A stretch of DNA of 64,000 nucleotides. It comes from JALSNL01 sp036479585 (lineage in GTDB: Bacteria; Bacteroidota; Ignavibacteria; Ignavibacteriales; Melioribacteraceae). Position numbers and translations under genes: made by a program. Below the pieces are notes generated by a model. The model did not search any database, was not told the DNA's origin, and saw only the letters and a list, made by a program, of their open reading frames with translations. Of this stretch, positions 25,423 to 35,600 are shown piece by piece. Position 1 is the first letter of the stretch. Every line of letters begins with the position of its first letter. The DNA lies in assembly GCA_965224785.1 (NCBI GenBank), contig OZ245062.1:2418001-2482000 (forward strand). The letters run 5' to 3'.

Positions 25423-26262
25423 TTAGCTCATATAACCAATAAGGCTACTTAACTTTTCTTTCAATTCTTTTCTTGGAACAATTACATCAACAAAACCATT
25501 CTCAAGTAAAAATTCAGAGCGTTGGAAACCTTTTGGTAGATCACGCCCAATGGTTTGTTTAATTATTCTTGGACCCGCAAAACCAATGAGAGCTTTGGGT
25601 TCAGCAATTATAACATCTCCTAGCATTGCATAGCTTGCAGTAATTCCTCCGGTTGTTGGATCAGAAAGAATTGAAATATATGGAAGTCCAGCTTCTGATA
25701 AACGAGCTAACCTTGTACTAGTTTTTGCCATTTGCATTAGCGACAATGCACCTTCCATCATTCTAGCACCACCACTTTGAGAAATAATTATCATAGGAAT
25801 TTTATTTTCGTAAGCTTGGTCAATTGCTCTGGCAATTTTTTCTCCAACAACAGAACCCATGCTACCGCCTATAAATTTAAAATCCATACAGGCAAAACTA
25901 ACCTTGTTTCCGTTAATTTTTCCTAAGCCAGTTTTTACTGCATCATTCAATCCCGATTTTTTTATTCCAGCTACTATTCTATCTTTATACTTTTTTGTAT
26001 CAGTAAATTCTAAAGGATCACTGGATTTCATTTTTGCATCAATTTCTTTGAATGAATTTTTATCAAATAGAATTTCAATATATTCTTTACTCCCAACTCT
26101 AAAATGATGTCCGCAATTGAAACATACATACGCATTCATTTCTAATTGTTTGGCATAAATTATTTCATTACACTTATCGCACTTCTGCCATTGACCATCA
26201 GGAACTTCTCGCTTTTTAGTTTGAGGCGAAATATTTTGTTTTGCTCTTTTAAACCAACCCAT
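25423..26262 (-). CDS. accD: Acetyl-CoA carboxylase carboxyltransferase subunit beta
   Basis: Beta subunit of the carboxyltransferase that makes malonyl-CoA for fatty acid synthesis. The N-terminal four-Cys zinc ribbon (CDKCNEIIYAKQ ... CFNCGHHFRV, residues ~27-50) is intact. The crotonase-like core includes FMGGSMGS-like FKFIGGSMGSVVGEKI, then SGGARMMEGALSLMQMAKT and the oxyanion region DPTTGGITASYAMLGD. Length 279 is normal. It is the last gene of the sprA-porX-tsaE-tsaB-DUF1573 run, 11 bp after the DUF1573 gene. The accA gene is not in the window. Confidence 0.96.
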   Translation of the reverse strand: MGWFKRAKQNISPQTKKREVPDGQWQKCDKCNEIIYAKQLEMNAYVCFNCGHHFRVGSKEYIEILFDKNSFKEIDAKMKSSDPLEFTDTKKYKDRIVAGIKKSGLNDAVKTGLGKINGNKVSFACMDFKFIGGSMGSVVGEKIARAIDQAYENKIPMIIISQSGGARMMEGALSLMQMAKTSTRLARLSEAGLPYISILSDPTTGGITASYAMLGDVIIAEPKALIGFAGPRIIKQTIGRDLPKGFQRSEFLLENGFVDVIVPRKELKEKLSSLIGYMS

Positions 26263-26273
26263 AAATTTTATTC

Positions 26274-26984
26274 CTAAATTACATTTGCAATTATTGTAAT
26301 AACTCTTAGCGGATATTTTTTGTCATTTGTTTTTAGTGTAATAGTTCTTGCAATCTGTCCTGAAAGACCATCCGAATCAAACTTTATTTTTAGTTCTCCA
26401 ACTTCATTTGGTTTCAGTTTTTTATTCTTCATCATAACCGCTGTACATCCGCAAGATGTAATAATTTTTTTAATTTTTAGTTCTTTTTCCCCTCTATTGA
26501 AAACTTTGATATTAACATCATGAACTGATCCTTCTTTTATATCTCCAAAATTATGGTTGAATTTTGAAAGTTCTAATTTTGGAAATCCACTAACATCTTT
26601 TTGAATTTTTCGGGGAATTATATTTGCAGTAAATTGCAATCTAAGTTGAGGTGTTTCTGGATCGTTACTAAATACATATACATTCTTTTTCTGCTTTCCA
26701 CTTCTCCTTCTCGAATCAAAAGAAACATCAATTATTGTTGATTCAAATGGAGCAAGTGTATTGTTTTTTGGCACAGCTGCTGTACAACCACAAGAAGTTT
26801 TAACTTTAGTGATAGTTAGATCAGCTCCACCTTTATTTGTAATTACATATTTATGTGTAGCTTTTGTACCTTCTGAAATAACTCCAAAATCAAATTTAAA
26901 TTCTTCTACAACAATTTTGGGCCCATTAAACTGAGCAAATAAACTAATCGTAAATATGATTAAAAAAAATATTGTCTTTTTCAT
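26274..26984 (-). CDS. Secreted DUF1573 protein (two repeats)
   Basis: Signal peptide (KKTIFFLIIFTISLFAQ) then two DUF1573 immunoglobulin-like repeats. Each has the motif with FDFGxIxEG (EFKFDFGVISEGTKATH; FNHNFGDIKEGSVHDV) and a strictly conserved CGCT (KTSCGCTAAVP; ITSCGCTAVMM). These proteins are exported and abundant in Bacteroidota; their biochemical role is not established. It abuts tsaB directly. The export signal is Sec-type. Confidence 0.88.
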   Translation of the reverse strand: MKKTIFFLIIFTISLFAQFNGPKIVVEEFKFDFGVISEGTKATHKYVITNKGGADLTITKVKTSCGCTAAVPKNNTLAPFESTIIDVSFDSRRRSGKQKKNVYVFSNDPETPQLRLQFTANIIPRKIQKDVSGFPKLELSKFNHNFGDIKEGSVHDVNIKVFNRGEKELKIKKIITSCGCTAVMMKNKKLKPNEVGELKIKFDSDGLSGQIARTITLKTNDKKYPLRVITIIANVI

Positions 26985-27635
26985 TTATGTTTTTACCTTA
27001 AATTTTTTCAAATAATTTGGTTCTAAATAATCGTACTCAAAAGTTAATAAATCTTGACCATATAAATAAGACCATTTTGCAATATGAAAAGCTGTTGGCG
27101 AACTTATGTCTTTTATACTTTCTGTTTGCTTTAAGTTCCCAAAAATATTTTCAATACCAGATGTCAATTTTTCTAACTCATTTTTCTTTTCCAAACTTTG
27201 TTCAATAATAGCAATCGGTTTGGAATCTTCAATTCTATACTTTGCGAAATAGAATTCTTCAATATTAGCATTGTTACAAATACAAAATATTTTCGAGCTA
27301 TCTATATAACTAGATACTTGCAATGCTAAAGCGTCAAAAGTTGGGACTGGCAAAATTGGTAAACTTGATGCAAATGCTAAACCTTTTGCAGTAGTCATTC
27401 CAATTCGTAAACCTGTAAATGAACCTGGTCCGTTTGAAACTGCAATCCAATCAAGCTCATTTGTTTTTACAGAATTAGAGTTTAGTAATTCTTCAATCAT
27501 AGGAACTAATTTTTCAGAGTGAATATGTTTCATTAAAATATTTCGCTCATCATATTTCTTCTCTGAAAAATATAAAGCTACACTACATAATTCGCCTGAT
27601 GTTTCAATGGATAATATTTTTTTATCTTCATTCAT
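26985..27635 (-). CDS. tsaB: tRNA threonylcarbamoyladenosine biosynthesis protein TsaB
   Basis: Scaffold partner of TsaD in making t6A37 of ANN-decoding tRNAs. ILSIETSGELCSVALYF opens the ASKHA fold, and WIAVSNGPGSFTGLRIGMTTAKGLA (residues ~62-86) is the hallmark SxGPGSFTGxRIG motif. Length 216 is typical of the shorter TsaB type. It overlaps tsaE by 8 bp. The TsaC and TsaD genes are not in the window. Confidence 0.94.
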   Translation of the reverse strand: MNEDKKILSIETSGELCSVALYFSEKKYDERNILMKHIHSEKLVPMIEELLNSNSVKTNELDWIAVSNGPGSFTGLRIGMTTAKGLAFASSLPILPVPTFDALALQVSSYIDSSKIFCICNNANIEEFYFAKYRIEDSKPIAIIEQSLEKKNELEKLTSGIENIFGNLKQTESIKDISSPTAFHIAKWSYLYGQDLLTFEYDYLEPNYLKKFKVKT

Positions 27636-28074
27636 CTTTATTTAGCCAAATCTTAATTTCTCTTTCTTTGTCATTTATCATTTCAATGCTTACATCTAAT
27701 CTATTTTGTGGTAAAAATTCTTTCATCAAATTCCCCCACTCAATTAGTACAATTGCATCTTCGTCATTTAAGTATTCTTCAAAACCAATATCATAAAGTT
27801 CTTCTATTTTTTTTAATCTATAAAAATCGAAATGATATATTTTTTTTGTTCCATCATATTCATTAACAATTGAGAAAGAAGGGCTTGTTACATTATTGAC
27901 ATTGAAATTTTTGCAAAATAATTTTGCAAACGTAGTTTTACCGGAACCAAGATTTCCATTTAAGTTTACAATTGAAGAATTTATTTTTTTCAATTCTAAT
28001 TGATAAAACAATTGCTTAGCAATTTCTTCTGTTTCTTTTTCGGAAGTTATAATCTTTGTGAATGGAATTTCCAA
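27628..28074 (-). CDS. tsaE: tRNA threonylcarbamoyladenosine biosynthesis ATPase TsaE
   Basis: P-loop ATPase of the t6A complex. LNGNLGSGKTTFAKLF is the Walker A (residues ~39-54), SPSFSIVNEYDG follows and HFDFYRL is the characteristic HxDxYR motif; VLIEWGN is also family-typical. The frame starts with TTG immediately after the PorX stop codon, with GGAG 12 bases upstream. No ATG lies before the N-terminal helix, so TTG is accepted. Tightly packed between porX and tsaB. Confidence 0.94.
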   Translation of the reverse strand: MEIPFTKIITSEKETEEIAKQLFYQLELKKINSSIVNLNGNLGSGKTTFAKLFCKNFNVNNVTSPSFSIVNEYDGTKKIYHFDFYRLKKIEELYDIGFEEYLNDEDAIVLIEWGNLMKEFLPQNRLDVSIEMINDKEREIKIWLNKDE

Positions 28075-29646
28075 TTATGCTTTGCTCTCCATTGTAATTA
28101 CAGGCAAAATCATTTCTTCCAAAGAAATTCCTCCATGCTGAAAAGTATCTTTGTAATGATTAGAAAATTTATGGAAATCGTTTGGATAAATAAAGTAGTA
28201 GTCTTCTTTCGAAATAATATAATTTGTTGTTACTCCCCTTTGCGGAAGTTTGTATTCTAACGGTTTATTAATAAATAATGCATGCTTGCTATCTACTTTT
28301 AGATTTCGTCCAAACTTAAATCTTAAATTTTTGGAAGCATCCTTATCAGCCATTACCTTTGCTGCTCGGCGTGTAATTATACTTCCGTGATCTGTAGTTA
28401 CAATTACTTTTGCATTTTTCATTTTTGCAATTTTTCTAAAAGTTCCAAACAAAGAAGAATGCTTAAACCAACTATCTGTTAGCGAACGGAAAGCAGCTTC
28501 ATCTGGAGCAATTTCTTTTATAAGTTCAGAGTCTGAACGACCGTGTACAAGCATATCTAAAAAGTTTACCACAACTGCCATAAAATGTGTTTTATGATGT
28601 GAAACAATATTTTGTTCAAATGATCGCCCAACATCAGGATCAATAATTTTCATATACTTTAAATCATTTCTCAGTTTAATATTTTTTCTATCTAATAAAT
28701 ATTGTAATAATTCTTTTTCATGTTTGTTTTGGCTTCTCTCATCATCTTTGTTGTTTGACCAAAGATCAGGATAATACTTTTCAATTTCTGATGGGAACAA
28801 ACCACTAAAAAGAGAATTTCTTGCATAAGGTGTTGCAGTAGGTAAAATTGAATAATAGTAATCTTTCTCAATACTAAAATAGTTCATCAAATGTTTTTCA
28901 AGTAAAAGCCATTGATCAATTCTTAAACAATCAAGTACAAATAAGAACACCGGTCCTTCTGAACTTTCTATAGTTGGAATTACAAATTGTTCAACAATAT
29001 CAGTAGTAAGCAATGGTCTTGATTCATCTTCTTTATTATTAACCCAGCTTTTATAGTTGCGTTCAATGAAGCGACTAAACTCTTGGTTGGCTTCTTTTTT
29101 TTGTTCATTAAGAGTTTGGCGTAAATCAACTTCTCTATGTTGATCAAGTTCCATATCCCAGTTTATAATTTTATTATTTATATCAACCCACTCTTCTGTA
29201 TCAGGGCTTTCCATAAGTCTTCTAGATATTTCACTAAAGTCTTGTAGATAATCTTTTGTAACATATTCACCAGATATTTTTTTACCATCCAAAATCTTTT
29301 TACAAACCATTAATATTTGAGATGGTGAAACTGACTTAATTAGGTAGTCAGTTATCTTACTTCCAATTGCATCATTCATCAAAGTTTCTTCTTCACTTTT
29401 GGTAACCATAACAACTGGTATATTAGGATTGATATTTTTAATAACAGAAAGAGTTTCCAATCCTCCCATACCAGACATCATTTCATCAAGAAAAATTAAA
29501 TCGTACTCTCTATTTTCAACTTCTCTTATTGCATCTTTTCCATTTGTTACAGTTGTAACATCATATCCTTTTTCTTTTAGAAAAAGAATGTGAGCTCTTA
29601 GCATTTCAATTTCGTCATCCACCCATAATAATTTATACTTTGCCAT
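28075..29646 (-). CDS. porX: PorX-type two-component regulator with PglZ/alkaline-phosphatase domain
   Basis: A T9SS regulator in Bacteroidota. The receiver (residues 1-120) is complete: Asp10/Asp11 (LLWVDDE), phospho-acceptor Asp54 (IFLDEMMSGMGG), Thr82 (MVTKSE) and Lys104. A helical linker leads to a C-terminal PglZ domain of the alkaline-phosphatase superfamily (residues ~200-520) with FLFVLDCLRIDQW, VVNFLDMLVHGRSD and VTTDHGSIITRRA metal-binding motifs. In characterised relatives it hydrolyses oligonucleotide signals and works with the PorY kinase. It lies 15 bp after sprA, so secretion machinery and regulator are co-transcribed. porY is not in the window. Confidence 0.92.
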   Translation of the reverse strand: MAKYKLLWVDDEIEMLRAHILFLKEKGYDVTTVTNGKDAIREVENREYDLIFLDEMMSGMGGLETLSVIKNINPNIPVVMVTKSEEETLMNDAIGSKITDYLIKSVSPSQILMVCKKILDGKKISGEYVTKDYLQDFSEISRRLMESPDTEEWVDINNKIINWDMELDQHREVDLRQTLNEQKKEANQEFSRFIERNYKSWVNNKEDESRPLLTTDIVEQFVIPTIESSEGPVFLFVLDCLRIDQWLLLEKHLMNYFSIEKDYYYSILPTATPYARNSLFSGLFPSEIEKYYPDLWSNNKDDERSQNKHEKELLQYLLDRKNIKLRNDLKYMKIIDPDVGRSFEQNIVSHHKTHFMAVVVNFLDMLVHGRSDSELIKEIAPDEAAFRSLTDSWFKHSSLFGTFRKIAKMKNAKVIVTTDHGSIITRRAAKVMADKDASKNLRFKFGRNLKVDSKHALFINKPLEYKLPQRGVTTNYIISKEDYYFIYPNDFHKFSNHYKDTFQHGGISLEEMILPVITMESKA

Positions 29647-29661
29647 TTCTTACCTATTCCC

Positions 29662-32600
29662 TTATTGAATTGAAATATGTACGTCCAGTCCCATCTCGTT
29701 GGTTGTTGTTTCTGGAATACGTGATGCACCTTCTGGTACAATTGAAGTACGTTTATAAAACACTGCCAGTGTTACTTTTGAACTTAAAATATATTTAATG
29801 CGAGGTTCAATTATTGTTCTAGTAGTTCCATCTTGTGGCTTTCCCTCTTCGGTAAATTTGGATTCATCCATTTCGAAAATAAGCACTGAGTTTTTTGCAC
29901 TTGTGTATGAGAAAGATATTTCAATATCATTTTTTAACGCTAACCCAAATAACGGTAGCTCAAAACCAGATTTAGAAAAACTTGCTGAAATATTTATATC
30001 ACGCGAAAATGATTCTGTAATGTTTCTTGTTGCAATACCAAGGTTGTAACTATTTTTTGTTGAGTACTTAATTGAACTTGTTAAGCTACCATCCCAAACT
30101 TTATCGAAAGAAACATTTAACCCAATGAGAGGAGAAAAGCCATAGTTTATTCTTTGTGTCTGTACTTGAGTTTTTCCATCTGGATCAATTTTCCAACCTT
30201 CAGAATATCCAGATGCATAAGCATGATTTAGTGAAACAGATTTTGCTATACCTTTAATAAAACTGATTTTCTCCAAACCTCTCCAACTCAATCGCCAATT
30301 TGCTCTTGGAATAAAATTAGCAAAATCTTTTAATATTGGAATGTTTGCAAGTAAAGGAAAACTTTCAAATCCACTTGTAAAAGCTTTTGATAAATTTTTA
30401 TCTGGGTCAGCTTGAAAAGCGTTAAAAACTTCAACTATTCCAGTTTTGGAAAGAGCTATTGGTATGCTCATAAAAGATCTATCAGTATTTCCAGTTGCAG
30501 TTATATCATTAATTTCAACATTCCCAAAATCATCAGTTGTAATTCTAGTTGTTTTATTTAAGCCCCAACCAACTTTCCAATTAATATCAATTTTTGCACC
30601 TTCCCAAAGAGGACGGGATGTTTTAAAATCAATTGTATTTTTTTGAGCAAAGTTATCTGAGAGATTTCCGTTTGGAGCTCTATCTCCAATATTATTACTA
30701 AACCCCAACATAAATAATCTTGATGGACCGTTTCTTTTATTATCTGAAACTCCCCAGAAATTTGTAAAGCCAGTTCCCTCACTTTTAATACCTGAACCTG
30801 AATAAGAGTTGGTTTGATTAAAGTTAAATGTTATGTTCTTATAATCAAAAAACACCCATTTAGTTGCAGCCTTTAAATATGCTAAGCCTGTTGAAAATAT
30901 TGGTGTTCCGGGTTCTTGTTTTAAGCTATCTGATTCTTCTTCTAAAGCTATTCTTTCGTTTTCTTTATTTTCACTTTCTATTTTTTCATTTTCTGTTTTT
31001 TTATTTTTACTTTTTTCTAATTCTTCATTTACATTTTTAACTTTTTCTCTTCCTCTATCACGTCCTCTTCCTCTTCCAGAACTGGTGTTCGTTTTCTTTT
31101 TAACTTTTTTTCTACTATCTGTTTTTTTACTCTCTTTAAATAAAGGTGCCACTAACGATTGTAATTTTAATGTAATACCTCCACGAATTCTATTTGAGTA
31201 ACCAGCACTTCTTCCTAGTTCAGCTTGAGTAAAATTATTTTTCCAATTATAACCAACATTATATCCTAAAGTAATTGTTAAATATTTATTCAAATCCCAT
31301 AAAGATGGTAATTTTGGTTTTGTTTTAATATCAAATGTTTGGGAATAATTATAATCCTTTCCAAAAAATGCACCATTCAAAATCTCATTCCAAATTTCTT
31401 TTTCAGATCGTTCAATATCTAGTTCGGGATTTATAAAATCTTTTCTTGTTAGTAAATGAGCATAGGATGATGAAACATTAGAATTATAGGCAAGGCTTAA
31501 ATTAAGCAATCCACCTTCAGTTAATTTCCAGTTAAACGAAAAATTTCTTTTAGAAGAAAAATCTCTTTGAGTTCTAATTAAAGCACTATCTGTTCTAGTA
31601 AGTGAGGACGATCTTTTTCTATTTGCAGAAAATCCAGTAGAAAAAGATTGAGGAGAAAAATAAACTTTCAAATCTTTATAGTCCGAAAAAACTTCCAACA
31701 CACTACCAAGTAGCGGAATATCAGCAGCGTAAAAATAATTATCTCTACCAAACTTTAAGCTATAACTTGCACTTCCATTCCAACTCCAATTTTTTGCAAA
31801 AATTTGTGATGGACTTCTACTAAAAGATTTATTGTAACTAAACCCAAACTGGAGATTATTAATAAGATCTTGCACATACCAACTTTTACTTGGTAACTTA
31901 AATTTTATGCTAGACAACGACCAAGTATCTGAGACATTAACAGTTTGAGAAGATGTACGAATATTTTCCGCTTCTTTATCAGCTTCTGTTTCAGAGAGTC
32001 CATCCTCAACAAATTTTTGACTTTGTAACTCTACTGCTTTATCAATATTAATATCGGTGCCGGGCTTGTACAATGGTTTACTGGTTGATTCCGTTCTTGA
32101 ATAATTTAATTTCAAATTACTTCCAGAAATATTCCAAGGAACAAGTTTAATTAAATCTAAATTGAATGAAGCACCCCATCTTCTTGAATCAACTCTACTT
32201 CCAAACCTACTATTAAGCTTGTGGAAAAATGGATCTGTCTGACTTGCATTTACTCTCACCGATAAAAGATCGGCAAAATTAATACTTGATGATGCACTAT
32301 AAGCCCAGCCCTCTTGATCATCGGCACCAAGTACTCTTAACTCGTTTACCCATAATTCACCAGAAATTTCATCACCTAAAACTCCTCTGTTTGATGGGTT
32401 TCTAACTCCAAAAGAAAAAGAATTTATTTTTGTTAATGTCGGATTTCCTTTAACTCCATAAAAGTGACCAGGTTTACCTTGAACCGCAAGAATAACAAGT
32501 TCTCTTTCATTATCTCTACTTTGTTTAATTGCTGTAAGTTCAGAAAAAACAACTGCAATTTCTGTCCATCCAGATTGAATCGGTTGTCTATATTCATAAA

Positions 32601-35600
32601 AGTTGGCAGTATCAGTTCCGAAACGGAAATACATTTCGGCACCAAAATTACTTTCATCAGTATAATTTGAAAATTGACCAGGACCATTGTCCTCATCACC
32701 GTGAACAAATAATTTCATTTCTTGGTAGTTAAATAAATCTAAAGGTCTAAATAAGTATTTTGTAATTTCTCGTGAGTCACCATCTTGTAAATCTGTTAGA
32801 ACAAGTTGAAGAGATTGTTCATTCCTAAATATTTGTTCGTCAGGTCTTGTTCTATCTCTTTCTCTCTCAATTCCAGGCGGACTGGTATAGCGTGGAGAGT
32901 TATCTTCAATATTAATAGTTGAAACAACTAAAGTAGTATCGTTCTCTTCAACTTTACCAGGTATTAAAACTTTTTGCCATTGATTTCCTACCAAATTAAT
33001 ATCTGCAAAACGAAGACTAACTATTTCATCAACTCCAGAAACCCAAAGTCTAATAGTTTCAACAAGTGTTAAGCTTGGACGACCAATTGAATCAGTTGCT
33101 TCCCTTAGCGGAATTCTTATTTGATACCAGCCGCCATTATCACCACCACCACTAATAAACTCATTGGTTGCAGCATTTGTATCAAGCGGAATTTCATATC
33201 TAAAATAACTGTTTACATTATCCGAAGTAAAGTTTCTATTCATATCTTCGGTATTTGGCAACCTACCAACATCACTTAAAATACCATTCCCTTCGGTTCT
33301 ATTAATTTTTGTATAGTCTTGCGTACCAAGCTGAAATCTAAAATTATCATTACTCGGATCTGCAAACTGACTTCCATATTTTATTTTTTCTTCTGCATCT
33401 GATAAACCATCCAGCCCTTTATCTTCTCCATCATCAAGTAAATCATTTTGATTATTATCTTCAGTATTAAGTTCTCCATTTGGAATTACATCTTCACTTA
33501 TTTGACCAAGATCTACAATAAGTTTCGCATCTTGCGGTGCTTTATTTATATGCATCCAAAACTCGATAAACTCAATGTGTTCTTCAACTAAGTTACTTGC
33601 ACTGGATGATAAGGGACGCATAATTCCACCCCAAATTTTTTCTTTAGTTCCAAGTGTTGGCGTATAATTGTAAGTACCTCTACCTTCTGGATTAAAAACA
33701 AAACTAAGAGCAGTTACTTGTTGTGCATCTCTAGCAGCTTGTTTATTTGGCCAAATCTGTTTTACCGTAACATCCGAAGGTAAAATATTGAACCAATAAC
33801 TTTCTCCTTTGAAAGACATTTTTTGATCTGCTGAAAGACCTTCAAGACCAAATATTTCATTAGGTACACTTATATCACGCCATCCACCGTAGTTTACACC
33901 AATTGGTATTGTTCTTTTGGAACCTTCAAAGTCATCTATGTAAGCAATACTATTCTGGTTATCACTTGGTATTTTACTTTTTTTAGTATTTGGATCAGGG
34001 TTCATATAAGCAGCTTCACCACTTAACGAAAAAGCCGACATTGTTTTAGTAGAAATAATATTGTTTAATCCTTTTGTAATAAAAGGAAGGTCGAAACTAG
34101 TTTTAAAATCAAATCCTAATATTGAGTTATTAAGTGGTTCTTCACCAATCCTAACTTTATCGCTAAGAGTTTTTTGATTTAGGTTTAAATATGAAAATCC
34201 AAATTTTGTTTTTTCACTCATATCGTAAATACCACGTAAACCTAAAAGTGTTTTTGAGGCTAACTGAAATAAATCATTTTTTTCATAACTGATTTTTAAA
34301 TCAGCTCCGGTTACAAGTGCAGCTTCGTTTCGTATTGTTACTTGACCAATATTATAATCAACAACATAGTCGGTACCAACTACTAATGCTCCTCCATTTA
34401 ATGTGACTTTTACAGAATTTTCAACCGCACTAAAACCAATGCTGTAAGTTGAAGAAGCTAACGCAGAATACTCTCCGACAAAAGTAAATTTATCTTGAGC
34501 TGTTTCTTGCTTTGCAAAAGTAAGTGCTTTATCATAAATAGCTTGGAACGCAAACTTTTTGTCGAAAGGGAAATCTTCTCCAAAAGGTTGTAATGTTGGG
34601 AAAATAATTTCTCCAGTTTTGGGTAAAATTGTTCTGCCGGGATCCCAATCAAATGCACCATCCGGTCCACCGTTACCACTCTCATCTGTTATATCTAGAC
34701 CAAATTTTTCTAATATAGTTTCTCCTTCAAAAGTATTAACTGGCTCTTGTCCAGGTTTTGCAAATTCCATATCAAAAGTAAAACCCTCTTTCTTTATATC
34801 TCTTCCCCCAATTGGATATATATTTTTTAGTTGCAATTTCCAAGCTACTTCAAAATCGCCATCTGGTTGTAAATGCTGAGGCTTAATTAATTTAAGCACT
34901 ATAACCGCTGAAGTATCAGAACCAATTTCTTTAAGAAATTCTCCATAATAATCATCTTGAGTACCAACTCTGTACGCAACAGCAATAGCATCTTCATCAC
35001 TAATTTGAGATCTAAAACTAATGAACCCAGCGTATTGGTTGTATGTATAATCAATACCTTCAACAAGTGGAACAAATCTTCCACCAATTATTGATTGACC
35101 AGGAACAGTATTTGCATTAATAGTATTTTTTTTATCAGCTGGATAAGGAATTGATGAAGATTTTCTAGGTTGCAAATCAATAAATGCGTTACCTGTTCTT
35201 TCCGTTCCAATATCTCTTTGACCACTTGTAGTTTTCCAAACTTCTAATTCTTTAATTCTAAAATCTTGGTTAATATCTGGGTTTGAATTTTTGTAATAGC
35301 GTTCAAATAAATTTTTCCCATTAGAACTACCATTTTTATCAGAAGCATAACCAATATCAACAAAGTAATGATTTGTGGAATACTCATAAGCATGTTTAGT
35401 AAATTCGTTTGCTTGCGAACCACCGCTTACTGAAACTTCTTCAACTTCACTTTTCTTTTGTGAAGCAATTGCTGTTAGAGAAAATGGCCCAAATTTGAAT
35501 AATGCTTTAATTCCAAAAAGAGCCTCGCCACCACCAACAAGAGGTGCCGTTTGTAAAGATACATTTCCGGCTTCAACACTTTGAACTATCTCATCATCAT

